Of a stretch of 64,000 nucleotides of DNA, positions 26,151-34,546 are shown piece after piece. The stretch's first letter is position 1. Each line of letters starts with the position of its first letter. The translations under genes were made by a program, and so were the position numbers. The notes beneath the pieces are model-generated. The model had not been told where the DNA came from and ran no database searches. It saw only the letters and a program-made list of their open reading frames with translations. Source of the stretch: UMGS1975 sp959600905 (GTDB lineage: Bacteria; Bacillota; Clostridia; Christensenellales; QAND01); NCBI GenBank assembly GCA_959600905.1, contig CAUGNO010000003.1:158708-222707 (forward strand), read 5' to 3'.

Positions 26151-26822
26151 CTATAACGTGTTGCCTACATCCTTGATAAACTGTTTCCAGGCATCCGGAT
26201 GCTTTACATAATATAAGGGGCATTCTTTTCCCGTCACATCATAGTGCCGTATTACGTCGTTTTCATCCAAATGATACCGATCGCATAACCACGCTGTCAG
26301 CTTTACCAGCGACCGGTACGTTTTGTTGTTGAATTTCCCTGTTTTATCCGGATGGCATACCTCGATGGAAATGGTGTCCCCATTTCTATCGTTGGTGGCA
26401 GAGGATTTTTCATCCAGCGGCACACACTGAATGACCTCACCCTCCAAGCCTACAAGAAAATGGGCGCTTACCGTTGTATCATCGTTGTTGAAATAATCCC
26501 GATTCTGCTGGGCCGAGGTGCCCGGGTTTGCCACATAATGCACCACGATGTTTTTTACCTTTCCCAGCTTTTCACCGCGGCGGGCATGTCCATTGATCTG
26601 AATCAGCTGCTGATCAATCCATTCCGGAAACTCTGCCCCGCTGATGTTGGCCGGCGCTTGTCCAAACAAGGTTCCCAGCCAAAATGAAAACCCCAACAGA
26701 GCTGTCAGCCCCATAGCGCCCAAAACGATCCATTTCTTATTCTTTTCTTGGATTTTTCTCCTTTTCTTTCGCCTTGACGTAGCCAATGAACTTCTGCCTT
26801 TCTCCCCTATTGTATTTATCAT
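26151..26822 (-). CDS. N-acetylmuramoyl-L-alanine amidase, membrane-anchored
   Basis: Amidase_2 / PGRP-type peptidoglycan hydrolase of 223 residues. A basic N terminus (SRRKKRRKIQEKNKK) and one membrane segment (WIVLGAMGLTALLGFSFWLGTLF) anchor it with the catalytic domain outside. Zinc ligands: His in VVHYVAN, His in IRHYDVTG, Cys/Asp position at KECP; catalytic region TISIEVCHPDKTG. It cuts the bond between muramic acid and the stem peptide. It stands alone; could serve growth or sporulation. Confidence 0.88.
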   Translation of the reverse strand: MINTIGEKGRSSLATSRRKKRRKIQEKNKKWIVLGAMGLTALLGFSFWLGTLFGQAPANISGAEFPEWIDQQLIQINGHARRGEKLGKVKNIVVHYVANPGTSAQQNRDYFNNDDTTVSAHFLVGLEGEVIQCVPLDEKSSATNDRNGDTISIEVCHPDKTGKFNNKTYRSLVKLTAWLCDRYHLDENDVIRHYDVTGKECPLYYVKHPDAWKQFIKDVGNTL

Positions 26823-26875
26823 AGCAGATTTCTTTGTATACTTCTTGACAAATTTCTTTTGAATTCCTTACAAAC

Positions 26876-27229
26876 TTATGATGGTAAGGTGGCTTCCCGT
26901 CCTCTCCTTCTGCGTGCATACGGCAGATAAGCTGCGCCAATGGCCAGGGAAACCAAAACGCCATCCCAATATCCTAGCGATAATCCATGGACACAGGCGG
27001 CCGTCCAGCTTACCAGCAGCGCATCTGTCAACGGCGTCAGCAAACCGCCCAAAAAAAGATTCAACGGTAAGATCAGCGTCTGTATAAATGGGCGTATCAG
27101 CGTATACAAAACCGTCAGCATCAAGCTGCCCCACAGAAGCGCGCTGCCCTGGCACCGGTCCGGCGCTATGGCAAACAAACACGCCATCACACACGCTATG
27201 CCCATGGCCCTAAACACAATGGCCCTCAT
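26876..27229 (-). CDS. Phage holin superfamily IV / YvlD-like membrane protein
   Basis: A 117-residue protein with four hydrophobic segments and the family core LTVLYTLIRPFIQTLILPLNLFLGGLL (loop P-N between spans). Members are called phage holin family or YvlD and belong to envelope-stress operons rather than prophages in most Firmicutes. The tail YARRRRGREATLPS is basic. ATG at 27229 is used because the frame upstream overlaps another gene. Last gene of the DUF2089 operon. Confidence 0.75.
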   Translation of the reverse strand: MRAIVFRAMGIACVMACLFAIAPDRCQGSALLWGSLMLTVLYTLIRPFIQTLILPLNLFLGGLLTPLTDALLVSWTAACVHGLSLGYWDGVLVSLAIGAAYLPYARRRRGREATLPS

Positions 27230-27234
27230 ACTGT

Positions 27235-27540
27235 CTACGCCCCCTTTCTCCCCAGCGTTTTGGCCTCTACCCAAATACGCTTTGCCCCATCCTGTATATC
27301 CACATGCACAAAGGTCTGCGGCCTGGCCTGCATCAGCATCAGCAAAAATTCCTGTACTGCCGCCAACGCCATGTTTATATAACCCCTCGCTCTTCGGGGC
27401 AGCATAGCCGCCGGCCCCTCCAGAGATAGCGCCCATTGATACGGCACATACAAAGCCAGCCATACCCCAAAATGCAGCCGTGGCTTTCCACCTGTTAACC
27501 GCACTTTGATCGCTAGGAACCAGCTTTTCCTAGTCCACAT
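27235..27540 (-). CDS. Hypothetical protein in DUF2089 operon (101 aa)
   Basis: Unrecognised, basic protein with one weakly hydrophobic stretch (FGVWLALYVPYQWALSLEGPAAMLP) and a beta-type C terminus (TFVHVDIQDGAKRIWVEAKTLG). Its start overlaps the end of the preceding gene by 11 bases and it ends 5 bases before the YvlD-like gene, so it is translated as part of the operon. The central words VPYQWALSLEGPAAMLPRRARGYINMALAAVQ suggest a membrane-associated partner of its neighbours; no function assigned. Confidence 0.6.
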   Translation of the reverse strand: MWTRKSWFLAIKVRLTGGKPRLHFGVWLALYVPYQWALSLEGPAAMLPRRARGYINMALAAVQEFLLMLMQARPQTFVHVDIQDGAKRIWVEAKTLGRKGA

Positions 27541-27955
27541 ATACCCGTACCTTCATCACGCTGCCATCCTGGTCCAGATCAACATTGACAATATCCTCTT
27601 CCAGCGTTTCAAACATATCGACGATTGCGCCGATGTTCAGGGCCGTCAGGTCTATGCCCTTGTCCTTTAGCTCTCCCCTTACATCCTTTGGTATACAGTT
27701 CGACAAAATATTGTCCGCATACCGAGCCAGCACCAGCGGAACGCTTACGTTTACATTGATCTTCTTATCCTTTTCCATATATCCATTTACATCGACCCGC
27801 AGTTTTTTCCCTTTCATCCGCTGCGCATCCTCCTGCACGCGGACGCTCTCCCTTTCTGCGCTGCTCTCCAGGCAGTCCAGCAGCCTGGCCGCTTCGTCCG
27901 GCGTAATGCGCCCCTGCTCCAACATTTCCATCACTCTTTGCTTTTCGCGATCCAT
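27530..27955 (-). CDS. SHOCT-like domain protein
   Basis: 141 residues. The first 35 (QRVMEMLEQGRITPDEAARLLDCLE) form a SHOCT/DUF1707-like helical module found in envelope-stress proteins. The C-terminal half alternates beta-type segments (INVNVSVPLVLARYADNIL, GIDLTALNIGAIVDMFET, IVNVDLDQDGSVMKVRVYVD), as in YvlB-type proteins. ATG at 27955 follows AAAGGAG and lies 1 base after the DUF2089 stop. Confidence 0.7.
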   Translation of the reverse strand: MDREKQRVMEMLEQGRITPDEAARLLDCLESSAERESVRVQEDAQRMKGKKLRVDVNGYMEKDKKINVNVSVPLVLARYADNILSNCIPKDVRGELKDKGIDLTALNIGAIVDMFETLEEDIVNVDLDQDGSVMKVRVYVD

Positions 27956-27956
27956 C

Positions 27957-28349
27957 TTATTTTTCTCCTTTGATTTCATTTAACCGTGCCACCGCCGTAT
28001 CTGCATCAATTTCCCCTTCGGCCAGCTGTTCCAATATTTTTTCTCGTTTTTGCTCTTTTGTCTGCTCCGTTTGCGTTGGGCCATTGCCAAGCCCCAGCGC
28101 CTCCAGCGCTGCATCCATCATATTCCTCACCGTCGGATAGCTGACCCCCAGTGCCTTTTCCACCTCTTTGATCGATCCCCTACAGCGTAAAAACACCTCG
28201 ATAAATTGCCTATGCTTTTCCTCCAGCATACAAAATTTACACGGCGCAAAATTTCCCGTCAATTCTGTTTCGCAATGCCGGCAGTGCAGTCTTGTTACTT
28301 CCATGGTCTGCCCACATACCGGGCATTTGGAAGGTGCATGATAGTTCAT
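27957..28349 (-). CDS. DUF2089 zinc-finger/HTH regulator
   Basis: A 130-residue protein with an N-terminal double zinc ribbon (CPVCGQ, CRHCE, CKFC) followed by a helix-turn-helix (EVFLRCRGSIKEVEKALGVSYPTVRNMMDAAL) and a C-terminal SHOCT-like helix pair (ILEQLAEGEIDADTAVARLNEIK) that repeats the motif of the next gene. ATG at 28349 follows AAGGAGG. First gene of a four-gene operon with the SHOCT-like, hypothetical and YvlD-like proteins; likely the regulator of that operon (inference). Confidence 0.88.
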   Translation of the reverse strand: MNYHAPSKCPVCGQTMEVTRLHCRHCETELTGNFAPCKFCMLEEKHRQFIEVFLRCRGSIKEVEKALGVSYPTVRNMMDAALEALGLGNGPTQTEQTKEQKREKILEQLAEGEIDADTAVARLNEIKGEK

Positions 28350-28473
28350 CGTATCCTCCTTTACGCTCAAATTATATCATTATAATCAATAAAATCAATA
28401 TATTTATCAATTTTATTTATATTTTTATTTATATTTTTAATTTTTTTATAAAATAAGTTGTTATTGCAATCTT

Positions 28474-28502
28474 TTGACTTCTTAACCGCTTTGGTATATG
28501 AT
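28474..28502 (+). promoter_or_regulatory. Promoter of the MATE gene
   Basis: TTGACT (28474-28479), 17-base spacer, TATGAT (28497-28502). The 28380-28450 stretch just upstream is almost pure A/T, which could act as an UP element for this gene or for the divergent DUF2089 operon. Confidence 0.55.
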
Positions 28503-28574
28503 GTTCATGTTTGTTTCATTGTTTTCAATCTTTATGTTGCATTTTGAAACTAGGCAGGGGGCGCTTATCATCGT

Positions 28575-29924
28575 ATGGAACTGCAAGAAAAAAAGCCGCT
28601 GTTATTCAGCAACAAGGATCTAAAAAAGCTCATCTGGCCTCTCATCATTGAACAGCTCTTAACCGTACTCGTCGGTATGATGGATACCATCATGGTCGCC
28701 AGCGTAGGCGAAGCAGGCGTTTCGGCCGTGTCTTTGGTAGACTCCATCATGATTTTGATCATTCAGATCTTTGCCGCCATCGCCACCGGGGGCGCTGTTG
28801 TGGCCGGCCAATTTTTAGGGGCAAAGGATGAGGACAACGCCTGCTCAGCCGCAAACCAGCTGGTATTGTTCATTGCGGTGCTGTCCGTTGGCGTTATGGC
28901 GCTGGTGTATCTGCTGCGCGGCTTTATTTTGCATCAGGTATTCGGGCAGATCTCTCCCGAAGTGATGGCGTATTGCAGCACCTATCTGGATATTGTATCG
29001 CTTTCCATCCCGTTCATCGCTCTGTATAACGGCGGAGCGGCGTTATTCCGTACCATGGGCAATTCCAAGATCTCCATGTATACCTCGTTGCTGATGAATG
29101 CTATCAACGTCGTAGGCAACGCCATCCTTATTTACGGCTTCAAAATGGAGGTAGCCGGCGCGGCTATCCCCACGCTGTTTTCCCGCATTGTGGCCGCAGT
29201 GGTCATGATTGCATTGCTAAGGAACCCCAAGCTTTTGGTGCATCTCAAACGCCCCTTTGCCCTGCGCTTCAACGGCGGGCTCATCAAACGCATACTTTAT
29301 ATAGGCGTACCGAACGGCCTGGAAAACAGCATGTTCCAGCTGGGCAAAATCATGCTATTATCACTGGTTTCCGGATTTGGCACTGCCGCCATTGCCGCCA
29401 ATGCAGTGGGCAATACCCTCGCCACTTTCATGGTACTGCCCGGCATGGCGCTTGGGTTCGCGGTTATTACCGTCATTTCACGATGCATCGGCGCCGGTGA
29501 TTATGAGCAGGCGCGGTATTTTACCAAAAAGCTACTCAAAATCACCTATCTATCCATGCTTGTAACCAACATTCTGGTAGTCGTTGCTATGCCGGTGATC
29601 GTAAAACTCTACAACCTTTCCGAAGTTGCCAGCACCATTGCAATGCAGATCATCCTGTCGCATGGCATTGCGGCCATTTTGATCTGGCCGTTGGCGTTTA
29701 CGCTGCCCAATACGCTGCGCGCTGCCAACGATGTAAAATTCAGCATGGTGATTTCCATTCTTTCCATGTGGATCTTCCGCATCGGCTTTGGGTATCTGCT
29801 TGCCAAATATCTTGGCATGGGTGTGATGGGCGTTTGGATCGCCATGTATATTGACTGGGCCGTTCGCGCCGTTTGCTTTGTTCTTCGATACCGAAGCACC
29901 CGCTGGCACGAATTTTTACTATAA
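28575..29924 (+). CDS. MATE family efflux transporter
   Basis: A 449-residue multidrug/toxin extrusion protein with 12 hydrophobic segments in two homologous halves. Family marks: DTIMVASVGEAGVSAVSLVDSI near the start and VGNTLATFMVLPGMALGFAVITVISRCIGAGDYEQA in the second half. It exports organic cations or drugs using Na+ or H+ gradients. Single-gene unit with its own promoter and terminator. Substrate not predictable. Confidence 0.93.
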   Translation: MELQEKKPLLFSNKDLKKLIWPLIIEQLLTVLVGMMDTIMVASVGEAGVSAVSLVDSIMILIIQIFAAIATGGAVVAGQFLGAKDEDNACSAANQLVLFIAVLSVGVMALVYLLRGFILHQVFGQISPEVMAYCSTYLDIVSLSIPFIALYNGGAALFRTMGNSKISMYTSLLMNAINVVGNAILIYGFKMEVAGAAIPTLFSRIVAAVVMIALLRNPKLLVHLKRPFALRFNGGLIKRILYIGVPNGLENSMFQLGKIMLLSLVSGFGTAAIAANAVGNTLATFMVLPGMALGFAVITVISRCIGAGDYEQARYFTKKLLKITYLSMLVTNILVVVAMPVIVKLYNLSEVASTIAMQIILSHGIAAILIWPLAFTLPNTLRAANDVKFSMVISILSMWIFRIGFGYLLAKYLGMGVMGVWIAMYIDWAVRAVCFVLRYRSTRWHEFLL

Positions 29925-29926
29925 AA

Positions 29927-29955
29927 AAAAGAGCCGCTGTTAGCGGCTCTTTTTT
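29927..29955. terminator. Bidirectional terminator after MATE gene
   Basis: AAGAGCCGCT-GTT-AGCGGCTCTT with A8 on the left and T6 on the right, between convergent genes. Confidence 0.88.
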
Positions 29956-30562
29956 ATTGTTCCTTTATACTTCCAAACGATTTATACAACGCCTTGCTGA
30001 TCGCCGTTCCCACAATCAAGCATGCCGCACACTCCAGCACGCTGTTCAGCGTTACAAACGACAGCAAAAACGCCAATACAGAGATCCCGGACTCTGCCGC
30101 CATGCCCAATACCGTGTTATAGAACAGCAGGCCCAACGAACCTACAAAAAAGATCGTATTGAGCACAGCACCGCTCAAGCTCGCCACCGCAAAGGACACC
30201 AGCCTGGTCTTATCCACCTTATACAACGCCTTGAAGATCAACCCTGCCAACCAGCCCATCAAAACGCGTGGTACAAAGCATACGACAAACGTAAAAAACC
30301 AGTTTACCTGCAGCAGCATCGCCCCCAGCGCGCTCATGCCAAAGCACTGGATAAAGCTCGTCAGCCCGAATACACCGCCCAAAATAGCGCCGGCGCCGGG
30401 CCCCATCAAAATGGCCCCTACCACCACCGGGATCATGATAAACGTGATCTCCACTACGCCGGTCCTCAGATACCCCAGCGGCGTAAACGCCATCAAAAGA
30501 ATGATGGCCGTCAGCAACGCCATTTGCGTCAGTTTGCGCGTCTTGTTCTTTTTGTTTTGCAT
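29954..30562 (-). CDS. panT: ECF transporter S component, probably pantothenate (PanT)
   Basis: A 202-residue membrane protein with six hydrophobic segments and the ECF S-component start KTRKLTQMALLTAIILLMAFTPLGYL, which binds the shared EcfT subunit. Assigned to pantothenate because it lies 48 bases downstream of coaX, the kinase that traps pantothenate; this pairing is typical of PanT. ATG at 30562 follows GGGAGG. Assignment of the vitamin is by context, not by binding residues. Confidence 0.8.
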   Translation of the reverse strand: MQNKKNKTRKLTQMALLTAIILLMAFTPLGYLRTGVVEITFIMIPVVVGAILMGPGAGAILGGVFGLTSFIQCFGMSALGAMLLQVNWFFTFVVCFVPRVLMGWLAGLIFKALYKVDKTRLVSFAVASLSGAVLNTIFFVGSLGLLFYNTVLGMAAESGISVLAFLLSFVTLNSVLECAACLIVGTAISKALYKSFGSIKEQ

Positions 30563-30610
30563 TTTCTGCCTCCCGCTGCCGCCCCTTTGGGTGCGGCGCA
30601 ATATTTGTGC

Positions 30611-31381
30611 CTAGGCCTGGTTCTTTTTCCAAATCCAATGGAGTCCGCGCAGTGTCAAATACGGCTCCAAACGATGCGGCGTGCGCAGATATGGCACAAT
30701 CGGCTCGGCTGCGCCTCCGGTAATCAACACATGCGGCTGCGTACCCAGCTCCTCTGTATAGCGCAACAGCATTCCATCCACCATCGAAGCCGTACCAAAT
30801 ACCGCACCAGCCTTGATGGCCTCCTCTGTATTATGCCCCAGCACGCCGTGTTTTGGTGTCTGCAGCATCACATGCGTGAGCTGTTCAGTCTGTCTTTTCA
30901 GCGCATCCAGCGAAATGTCTACGCCGGCGCAGATGGCTGTGCCTATCAATGCGCCCGTTTGATCGAGTACTGTAAAGGTGGTCGCCGTTCCAAGATCTAC
31001 CACCACACAGGGAAACAACGCGTTGGAAAGCGCCCAAGCCGCGTTGGCCACCAGGTCACTGCCCAGCTTTCTCGGCTGCTCGGTCTTGATGTTTACCCCC
31101 GTCCTTACGCCGGAAGAAAGGCTCAACACCTGCTCGATGCCCAAAAGCGACAGCGCCTGTATCACTGCCGCCGTCATCGTCGGCACTACTGACCCTACAA
31201 TGGCAGCATGAAACTGATTGGCTTGCAAACCAAACAGCGAAAAAACGCCCTTGAGCTCCCAGGCAATCTCTACTCCTGTTCGTTTGGGGGCCGTCGCAAT
31301 CGGAGCGACAAATTTGCAGTCGTCTCCGTCAAAGCCGCCCAAACTGATATGGGTATTGCCAATTTCTACGGCTAGTACCAT
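30611..31381 (-). CDS. coaX: Type III pantothenate kinase
   Basis: Phosphorylates pantothenate, first committed step to coenzyme A. 256 residues; ASKHA-fold marks VEIGNTHISLG (P-loop-like DxGNT position, with Glu for Asp), GSDLVANAAWALSN, VVDLGTATTFTVLD and the C-terminal ITGGAAE. This type is not inhibited by CoA. Start at ATG 31381 with GAGG eight bases upstream. Co-directional with the downstream vitamin transporter. Confidence 0.95.
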   Translation of the reverse strand: MVLAVEIGNTHISLGGFDGDDCKFVAPIATAPKRTGVEIAWELKGVFSLFGLQANQFHAAIVGSVVPTMTAAVIQALSLLGIEQVLSLSSGVRTGVNIKTEQPRKLGSDLVANAAWALSNALFPCVVVDLGTATTFTVLDQTGALIGTAICAGVDISLDALKRQTEQLTHVMLQTPKHGVLGHNTEEAIKAGAVFGTASMVDGMLLRYTEELGTQPHVLITGGAAEPIVPYLRTPHRLEPYLTLRGLHWIWKKNQA

Positions 31382-31482
31382 CTTCACATCCTCTTTCCAG
31401 GTCTATCACACGGGCATTATACCTCGTACACTGCCAGGTTGCCAAGCATTTTCCTAAAACATCAAACATACCTTGCAGCTAA

Positions 31483-31514
31483 AAAGAGCCGTCTGTAAAT
31501 ACAGTCGGCTCTTT
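31483..31514 (-). terminator. Terminator downstream of the DeoR gene
   Basis: AAAGAGCCG(A)CTGTA / TACAG(A)CGGCTCTTT arms with one mismatch and following T run on the minus strand; it lies about 125 bases beyond the DeoR stop. The stretch between (31515-31640) contains nothing recognisable. Confidence 0.75.
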
Positions 31515-31640
31515 GATCTTTCTAAATATCGTCTATATTCTTTGTCCGCCAAAAATCTGCTGCCCTGCAAAGGTTTATCGTCCTTTTTGTTTCTTTTTAC
31601 GCGGCATTTCTATGTAATCAGGGCATAGCAGCCGCTCTGT

Positions 31641-32468
31641 TTATTGCTCTGTTTCGTATTCTACCAGTTCCACCTGTATCCCCATCTCTCGAAACTGCGC
31701 AATGCTTTGCGCATCGGCCTCATACCCAGTAACCAGGCAGGTCTTTACCTGGGGAAACCCTAACGACGCTAAACACACCATCCCAATCTTAGTATGGTCG
31801 CATACAATAATCAGCTCCGAGCACGCCTCTATCATCTTATTTTTGGCGGACAATACCGCCGGCTCTCGCGCGTCCGCTACAGTCAATCCATGCTTTACCG
31901 AAAACCCATTGATGCCAAGAATTGTCTTATCCACGGAAAACTGCCCTAGGTACGCGTTGGTGGTCTCCCCCACCGAAACTGCGATCTCTCGGTATATAAT
32001 GCCACCCGATAGATACAGCGTTGCGTCCGGGTTTGCCATAAGAGTCGGTATCAAAAAGACCGAATTGGTGATGATGGTAAGCCCGCGCTTATCCAACAGA
32101 TGATTGGCCACATATGGCGTCGTGCTGCCGCCGTCTATCATGAGGCTCTCTCCATCCTTGATCATCGCAGCGGCCGCCCGTCCAATGGCATCTTTTTCCA
32201 CTGCATTTTGCTGAATGCGCCGGTTGACCGATAAACTCTCCATCATCCATTGCCGCTCATGGTTCACGGCCGCCGACTCTGAAAGCACTGCGCCGCCGTG
32301 TGTACGCTTGATGAGCCCCTGCTGTTCCATCTTGTTAAGATCCAGCCGCACAGTCGATTCACTAACGCCCAGCTCTGCACACATCTCTCCCAGCGTTGCC
32401 GTCCCCCGTCTTTGCACAATGTTGTAGATTCTCAAGCGCCGTTCTTCCGGCAGGATTTTTTTCCCCAT
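31641..32468 (-). CDS. DeoR-family transcriptional repressor
   Basis: 275 residues: N-terminal DeoR winged helix (RRLRIYNIVQRRGTATLGEMCAELGVSESTVRLDLNKMEQQGLIKRTHGG) and a C-terminal sugar-phosphate sensor domain with DGGSTTPYVANHL and VGETTNAYLGQFSVDKTILGINGF. It is divergent from the aldolase gene with 167 bases between, the usual layout for a local sugar-phosphate repressor. ATG at 32468 follows AAGGAGG. Effector is likely a phosphorylated sugar made or cut by the aldolase (inference). Confidence 0.92.
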   Translation of the reverse strand: MGKKILPEERRLRIYNIVQRRGTATLGEMCAELGVSESTVRLDLNKMEQQGLIKRTHGGAVLSESAAVNHERQWMMESLSVNRRIQQNAVEKDAIGRAAAAMIKDGESLMIDGGSTTPYVANHLLDKRGLTIITNSVFLIPTLMANPDATLYLSGGIIYREIAVSVGETTNAYLGQFSVDKTILGINGFSVKHGLTVADAREPAVLSAKNKMIEACSELIIVCDHTKIGMVCLASLGFPQVKTCLVTGYEADAQSIAQFREMGIQVELVEYETEQ

Positions 32469-32519
32469 GGCAGCCTCCTTATTTCTATTCAATCATAAGG
32501 AAGAAAAAATCGCAACCTC

Positions 32520-32612
32520 TTTTGCAGTTTTTTATTGTTTTTTGTTGACATTCCCCCATTATCTGTTATTATTAGTCAAGAAAATAAAGTTTTTTGCAGT
32601 TTTTTATTGTTT
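32520..32612 (+). promoter_or_regulatory. Aldolase promoter between direct repeats
   Basis: The 21-mer beginning TTTTGCAGTTTTTTATTG occurs at 32520-32540 and again, identical, at 32592-32612. Between them lie TTGACA (32545-32550), a 16-base spacer and TATTAT (32567-32572). The repeats, 72 bp apart and straddling the promoter, are the likely DeoR-protein operators and would allow a repression loop. Confidence 0.8.
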
Positions 32613-32635
32613 CTGCAACCAGGAGGTCATTCATT

Positions 32636-33511
32636 ATGCTGGTCAACATGAAAGAGATTTTATCTCATGCCGAAAAAAACCATTATGCCATCGCCTGTAT
32701 CAATACACCGTCTGCGGATAACATCCGCGCTGTCATCGGCGCCGCCGAAGAGCTGAATGCGCCCGTTATCATCGACCATGCGCAGGTGCACAATTCTGTG
32801 ATTCCCATCGAGGTTATAGGGCCGCAGATGGTCGCTTGCGCAAAAGCCGCTAAGGTCCCTGTCTGCGTGCATTTGGATCATGGTACAGACTATACCTTTA
32901 TCATGAAAGCCATTCATGCCGGGTTCAGCTCCATCATGTATGATTGCAGCCTGCTCCCTTATGAAGAAAACAAAGCAAAGCTTACAGAATTCACCAAACT
33001 GGCCCACGGCCTGGGCATCACTGTGGAAGCAGAGCTCGGCGTTATGGCCTCCACAGAGCAAGATTCCCACGGCGGCAAGCCGTTGACCAATGAGGAGATC
33101 AAGCAGTATTTTACAGATCCCCAACAGGCCGGCGAATTTGCCGAAGCCACTGGCGTGGATGCCCTAGCCGTCTGCTTTGGAACAATGCACGGCATCTATG
33201 CCGAAGATCCCGTACTGGATATTGACCGTGTCAAGGCCATCCGGGCCGCCATGCCGGATACCTGCCGCGTTGTCATGCACGGCGCTTCCGGCGTAAAGCC
33301 AGAAGAAGTGCGTCGGGGGATCACCGCCGGCTGTTCCAAAATCAACTATTATTCCTATATGGGAAAAGCCACCACAGAGCACATCTCACAAAAGCTAGCA
33401 GACTGCCATGGCAATATTGCTTCTCATGAGCTGTATGCAGATGCCTTCCAGTTTATGCAAGGCTATGCCAAAGACGTGATCCAGGTATTCCTAAACGGCT
33501 ACCAGTTCTAA
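32636..33511 (+). CDS. Class II fructose-bisphosphate/ketose-bisphosphate aldolase
   Basis: Zinc-dependent aldolase of 291 residues (FbaA/GatY/KbaY family). Catalytic and zinc-binding residues are in place: D81-H82 in HLDHG, H185 in FGTMHG, H215 in MHGASG, and the phosphate-binding KINYYSY. Could cleave fructose-1,6-bisphosphate, tagatose-1,6-bisphosphate or a related compound. Control by a divergent DeoR regulator favours a catabolic sugar pathway over glycolysis proper. ATG at 32636 follows AGGAGG. Confidence 0.9.
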   Translation: MLVNMKEILSHAEKNHYAIACINTPSADNIRAVIGAAEELNAPVIIDHAQVHNSVIPIEVIGPQMVACAKAAKVPVCVHLDHGTDYTFIMKAIHAGFSSIMYDCSLLPYEENKAKLTEFTKLAHGLGITVEAELGVMASTEQDSHGGKPLTNEEIKQYFTDPQQAGEFAEATGVDALAVCFGTMHGIYAEDPVLDIDRVKAIRAAMPDTCRVVMHGASGVKPEEVRRGITAGCSKINYYSYMGKATTEHISQKLADCHGNIASHELYADAFQFMQGYAKDVIQVFLNGYQF

Positions 33512-33520
33512 TCCCGCTCA

Positions 33521-33548
33521 AAAAGCCCCTGTATAGGGGCTTTTTATC
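33521..33548. terminator. Terminator between aldolase and AraC gene
   Basis: AAAAGCCCC-TGTA-(T)AGGGGCTTTTT hairpin; serves the aldolase and is close enough to the convergent AraC stop to serve both. Confidence 0.85.
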
Positions 33549-34437
33549 ATTCTATCGCAATGTTCGCTCTTTTTTGGTATTGCTTGGGCGTCATACGCAT
33601 CTTATTTCGAAAGCATTGACAAAAGTAACTTACACTGTGAAATCCCACCGCCTCGGATACCTCACCTATCGTCATCTGCCCATGATCCAGCAGCTCTAGG
33701 CTCTTTTTGATTCTATATTCCCTCAGATAGCCAAAAATCGTGCTGCCAGTGATTCCTTTGAAAAACCGGCAGCATTCCTCCCTGCTCATGTGTACGGCAT
33801 GCGCTATATCGTCCAGCATTATATCCTGCTGATAATGCAAATGCAGATAGCGAATCATCTCCTTTGCGCGTGATGGCCGCATGCCCAAATTGCCGCGCTG
33901 CGCCATACCCTCTACCCGGCCGCATATCCGATGCCAAATCCTCCAGAGCTGTGCCATTACACACATTTCATAGCCCGGGTGCCCTGCCGACCAATCCTCA
34001 AAGCTGCACGAAAGCGCCTGTATAATCTCTTGATCCGCCTGATCTGTGAAAAGCAAGCAGGGAATGGCTTTGTTCGCCACAACCGGCGATACATAGCGGT
34101 CTCCCAGCACCGCCGTTTCCTCCAACAGCCCGCTGTCTATATCCATACAAATATAGGCATCTTCTTCGGAATGTACCGCTTTTGCCATATGCAATGTGCC
34201 ACGATTGATGAAAATACCCTGTCCCTGTGCCAGATGATATCGGTTTTCTTCTACATAAAACTCGATCTCTCCCTGCACTACCCAGCAAAACTGTATCTCC
34301 CAATGCCAATGCCAGATGGTATAGCCAATTGGATACCGTCTGGGGTGGGTTTCATACATTGCCACAGGAAACCCGTCTCTGATATGGGCGGTTTTTTCCC
34401 GGCCCGCCTCATCGATCTGCAAGCAATATGACTGCAT
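33547..34437 (-). CDS. AraC-family regulator with cupin sensor
   Basis: 296 residues: N-terminal cupin-type sensor (ETHPRRYPIGYTIWHWHWEIQFCWVVQGEIEFYVEENRYHLAQGQGIFIN) and C-terminal double helix-turn-helix (HYQQDIMLDDIAHAVHMSREECCRFFKGITGSTIFGYLREYRI ... EAVGFHSVSYFCQCFRNKMRMTPKQYQK). Diverges from the diaminopropionate ammonia-lyase gene, which it probably controls. Start at the ATG 34437, seven bases after AGGAG, is preferred to the ATG at 34443. Confidence 0.88.
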   Translation of the reverse strand: MQSYCLQIDEAGREKTAHIRDGFPVAMYETHPRRYPIGYTIWHWHWEIQFCWVVQGEIEFYVEENRYHLAQGQGIFINRGTLHMAKAVHSEEDAYICMDIDSGLLEETAVLGDRYVSPVVANKAIPCLLFTDQADQEIIQALSCSFEDWSAGHPGYEMCVMAQLWRIWHRICGRVEGMAQRGNLGMRPSRAKEMIRYLHLHYQQDIMLDDIAHAVHMSREECCRFFKGITGSTIFGYLREYRIKKSLELLDHGQMTIGEVSEAVGFHSVSYFCQCFRNKMRMTPKQYQKRANIAIE

Positions 34438-34481
34438 CACCATTCTCCTCAATATTCTTATAAAAATACTCAAATATTCGA

Positions 34482-34518
34482 TATAATAAATCTATAAAAA
34501 TCAATATAATCATATTGA
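34482..34518 (+). promoter_or_regulatory. Operator/promoter region of dpaL
   Basis: Two TATAAT boxes (34482-34487, 34505-34510) and a palindrome TCAATAT-AATC-ATATTGA (34501-34518) lie in the 109-base gap between the divergent AraC gene and dpaL. The palindrome overlaps the second -10-like box and is a candidate regulator site. Confidence 0.55.
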
Positions 34519-34546
34519 TCTTCTGTGTCAACGAGGAGGAATCAGG

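Noticed and set aside
26876..27229. Prophage signal from the holin-family protein
   Set aside because: No other phage genes nearby; YvlD-like proteins with this name belong to chromosomal envelope operons.
29873..31192. 439-codon plus-strand frame over panT and coaX
   Set aside because: Antisense of two well-supported genes; His/Gln/Arg-rich composition typical of shadows.
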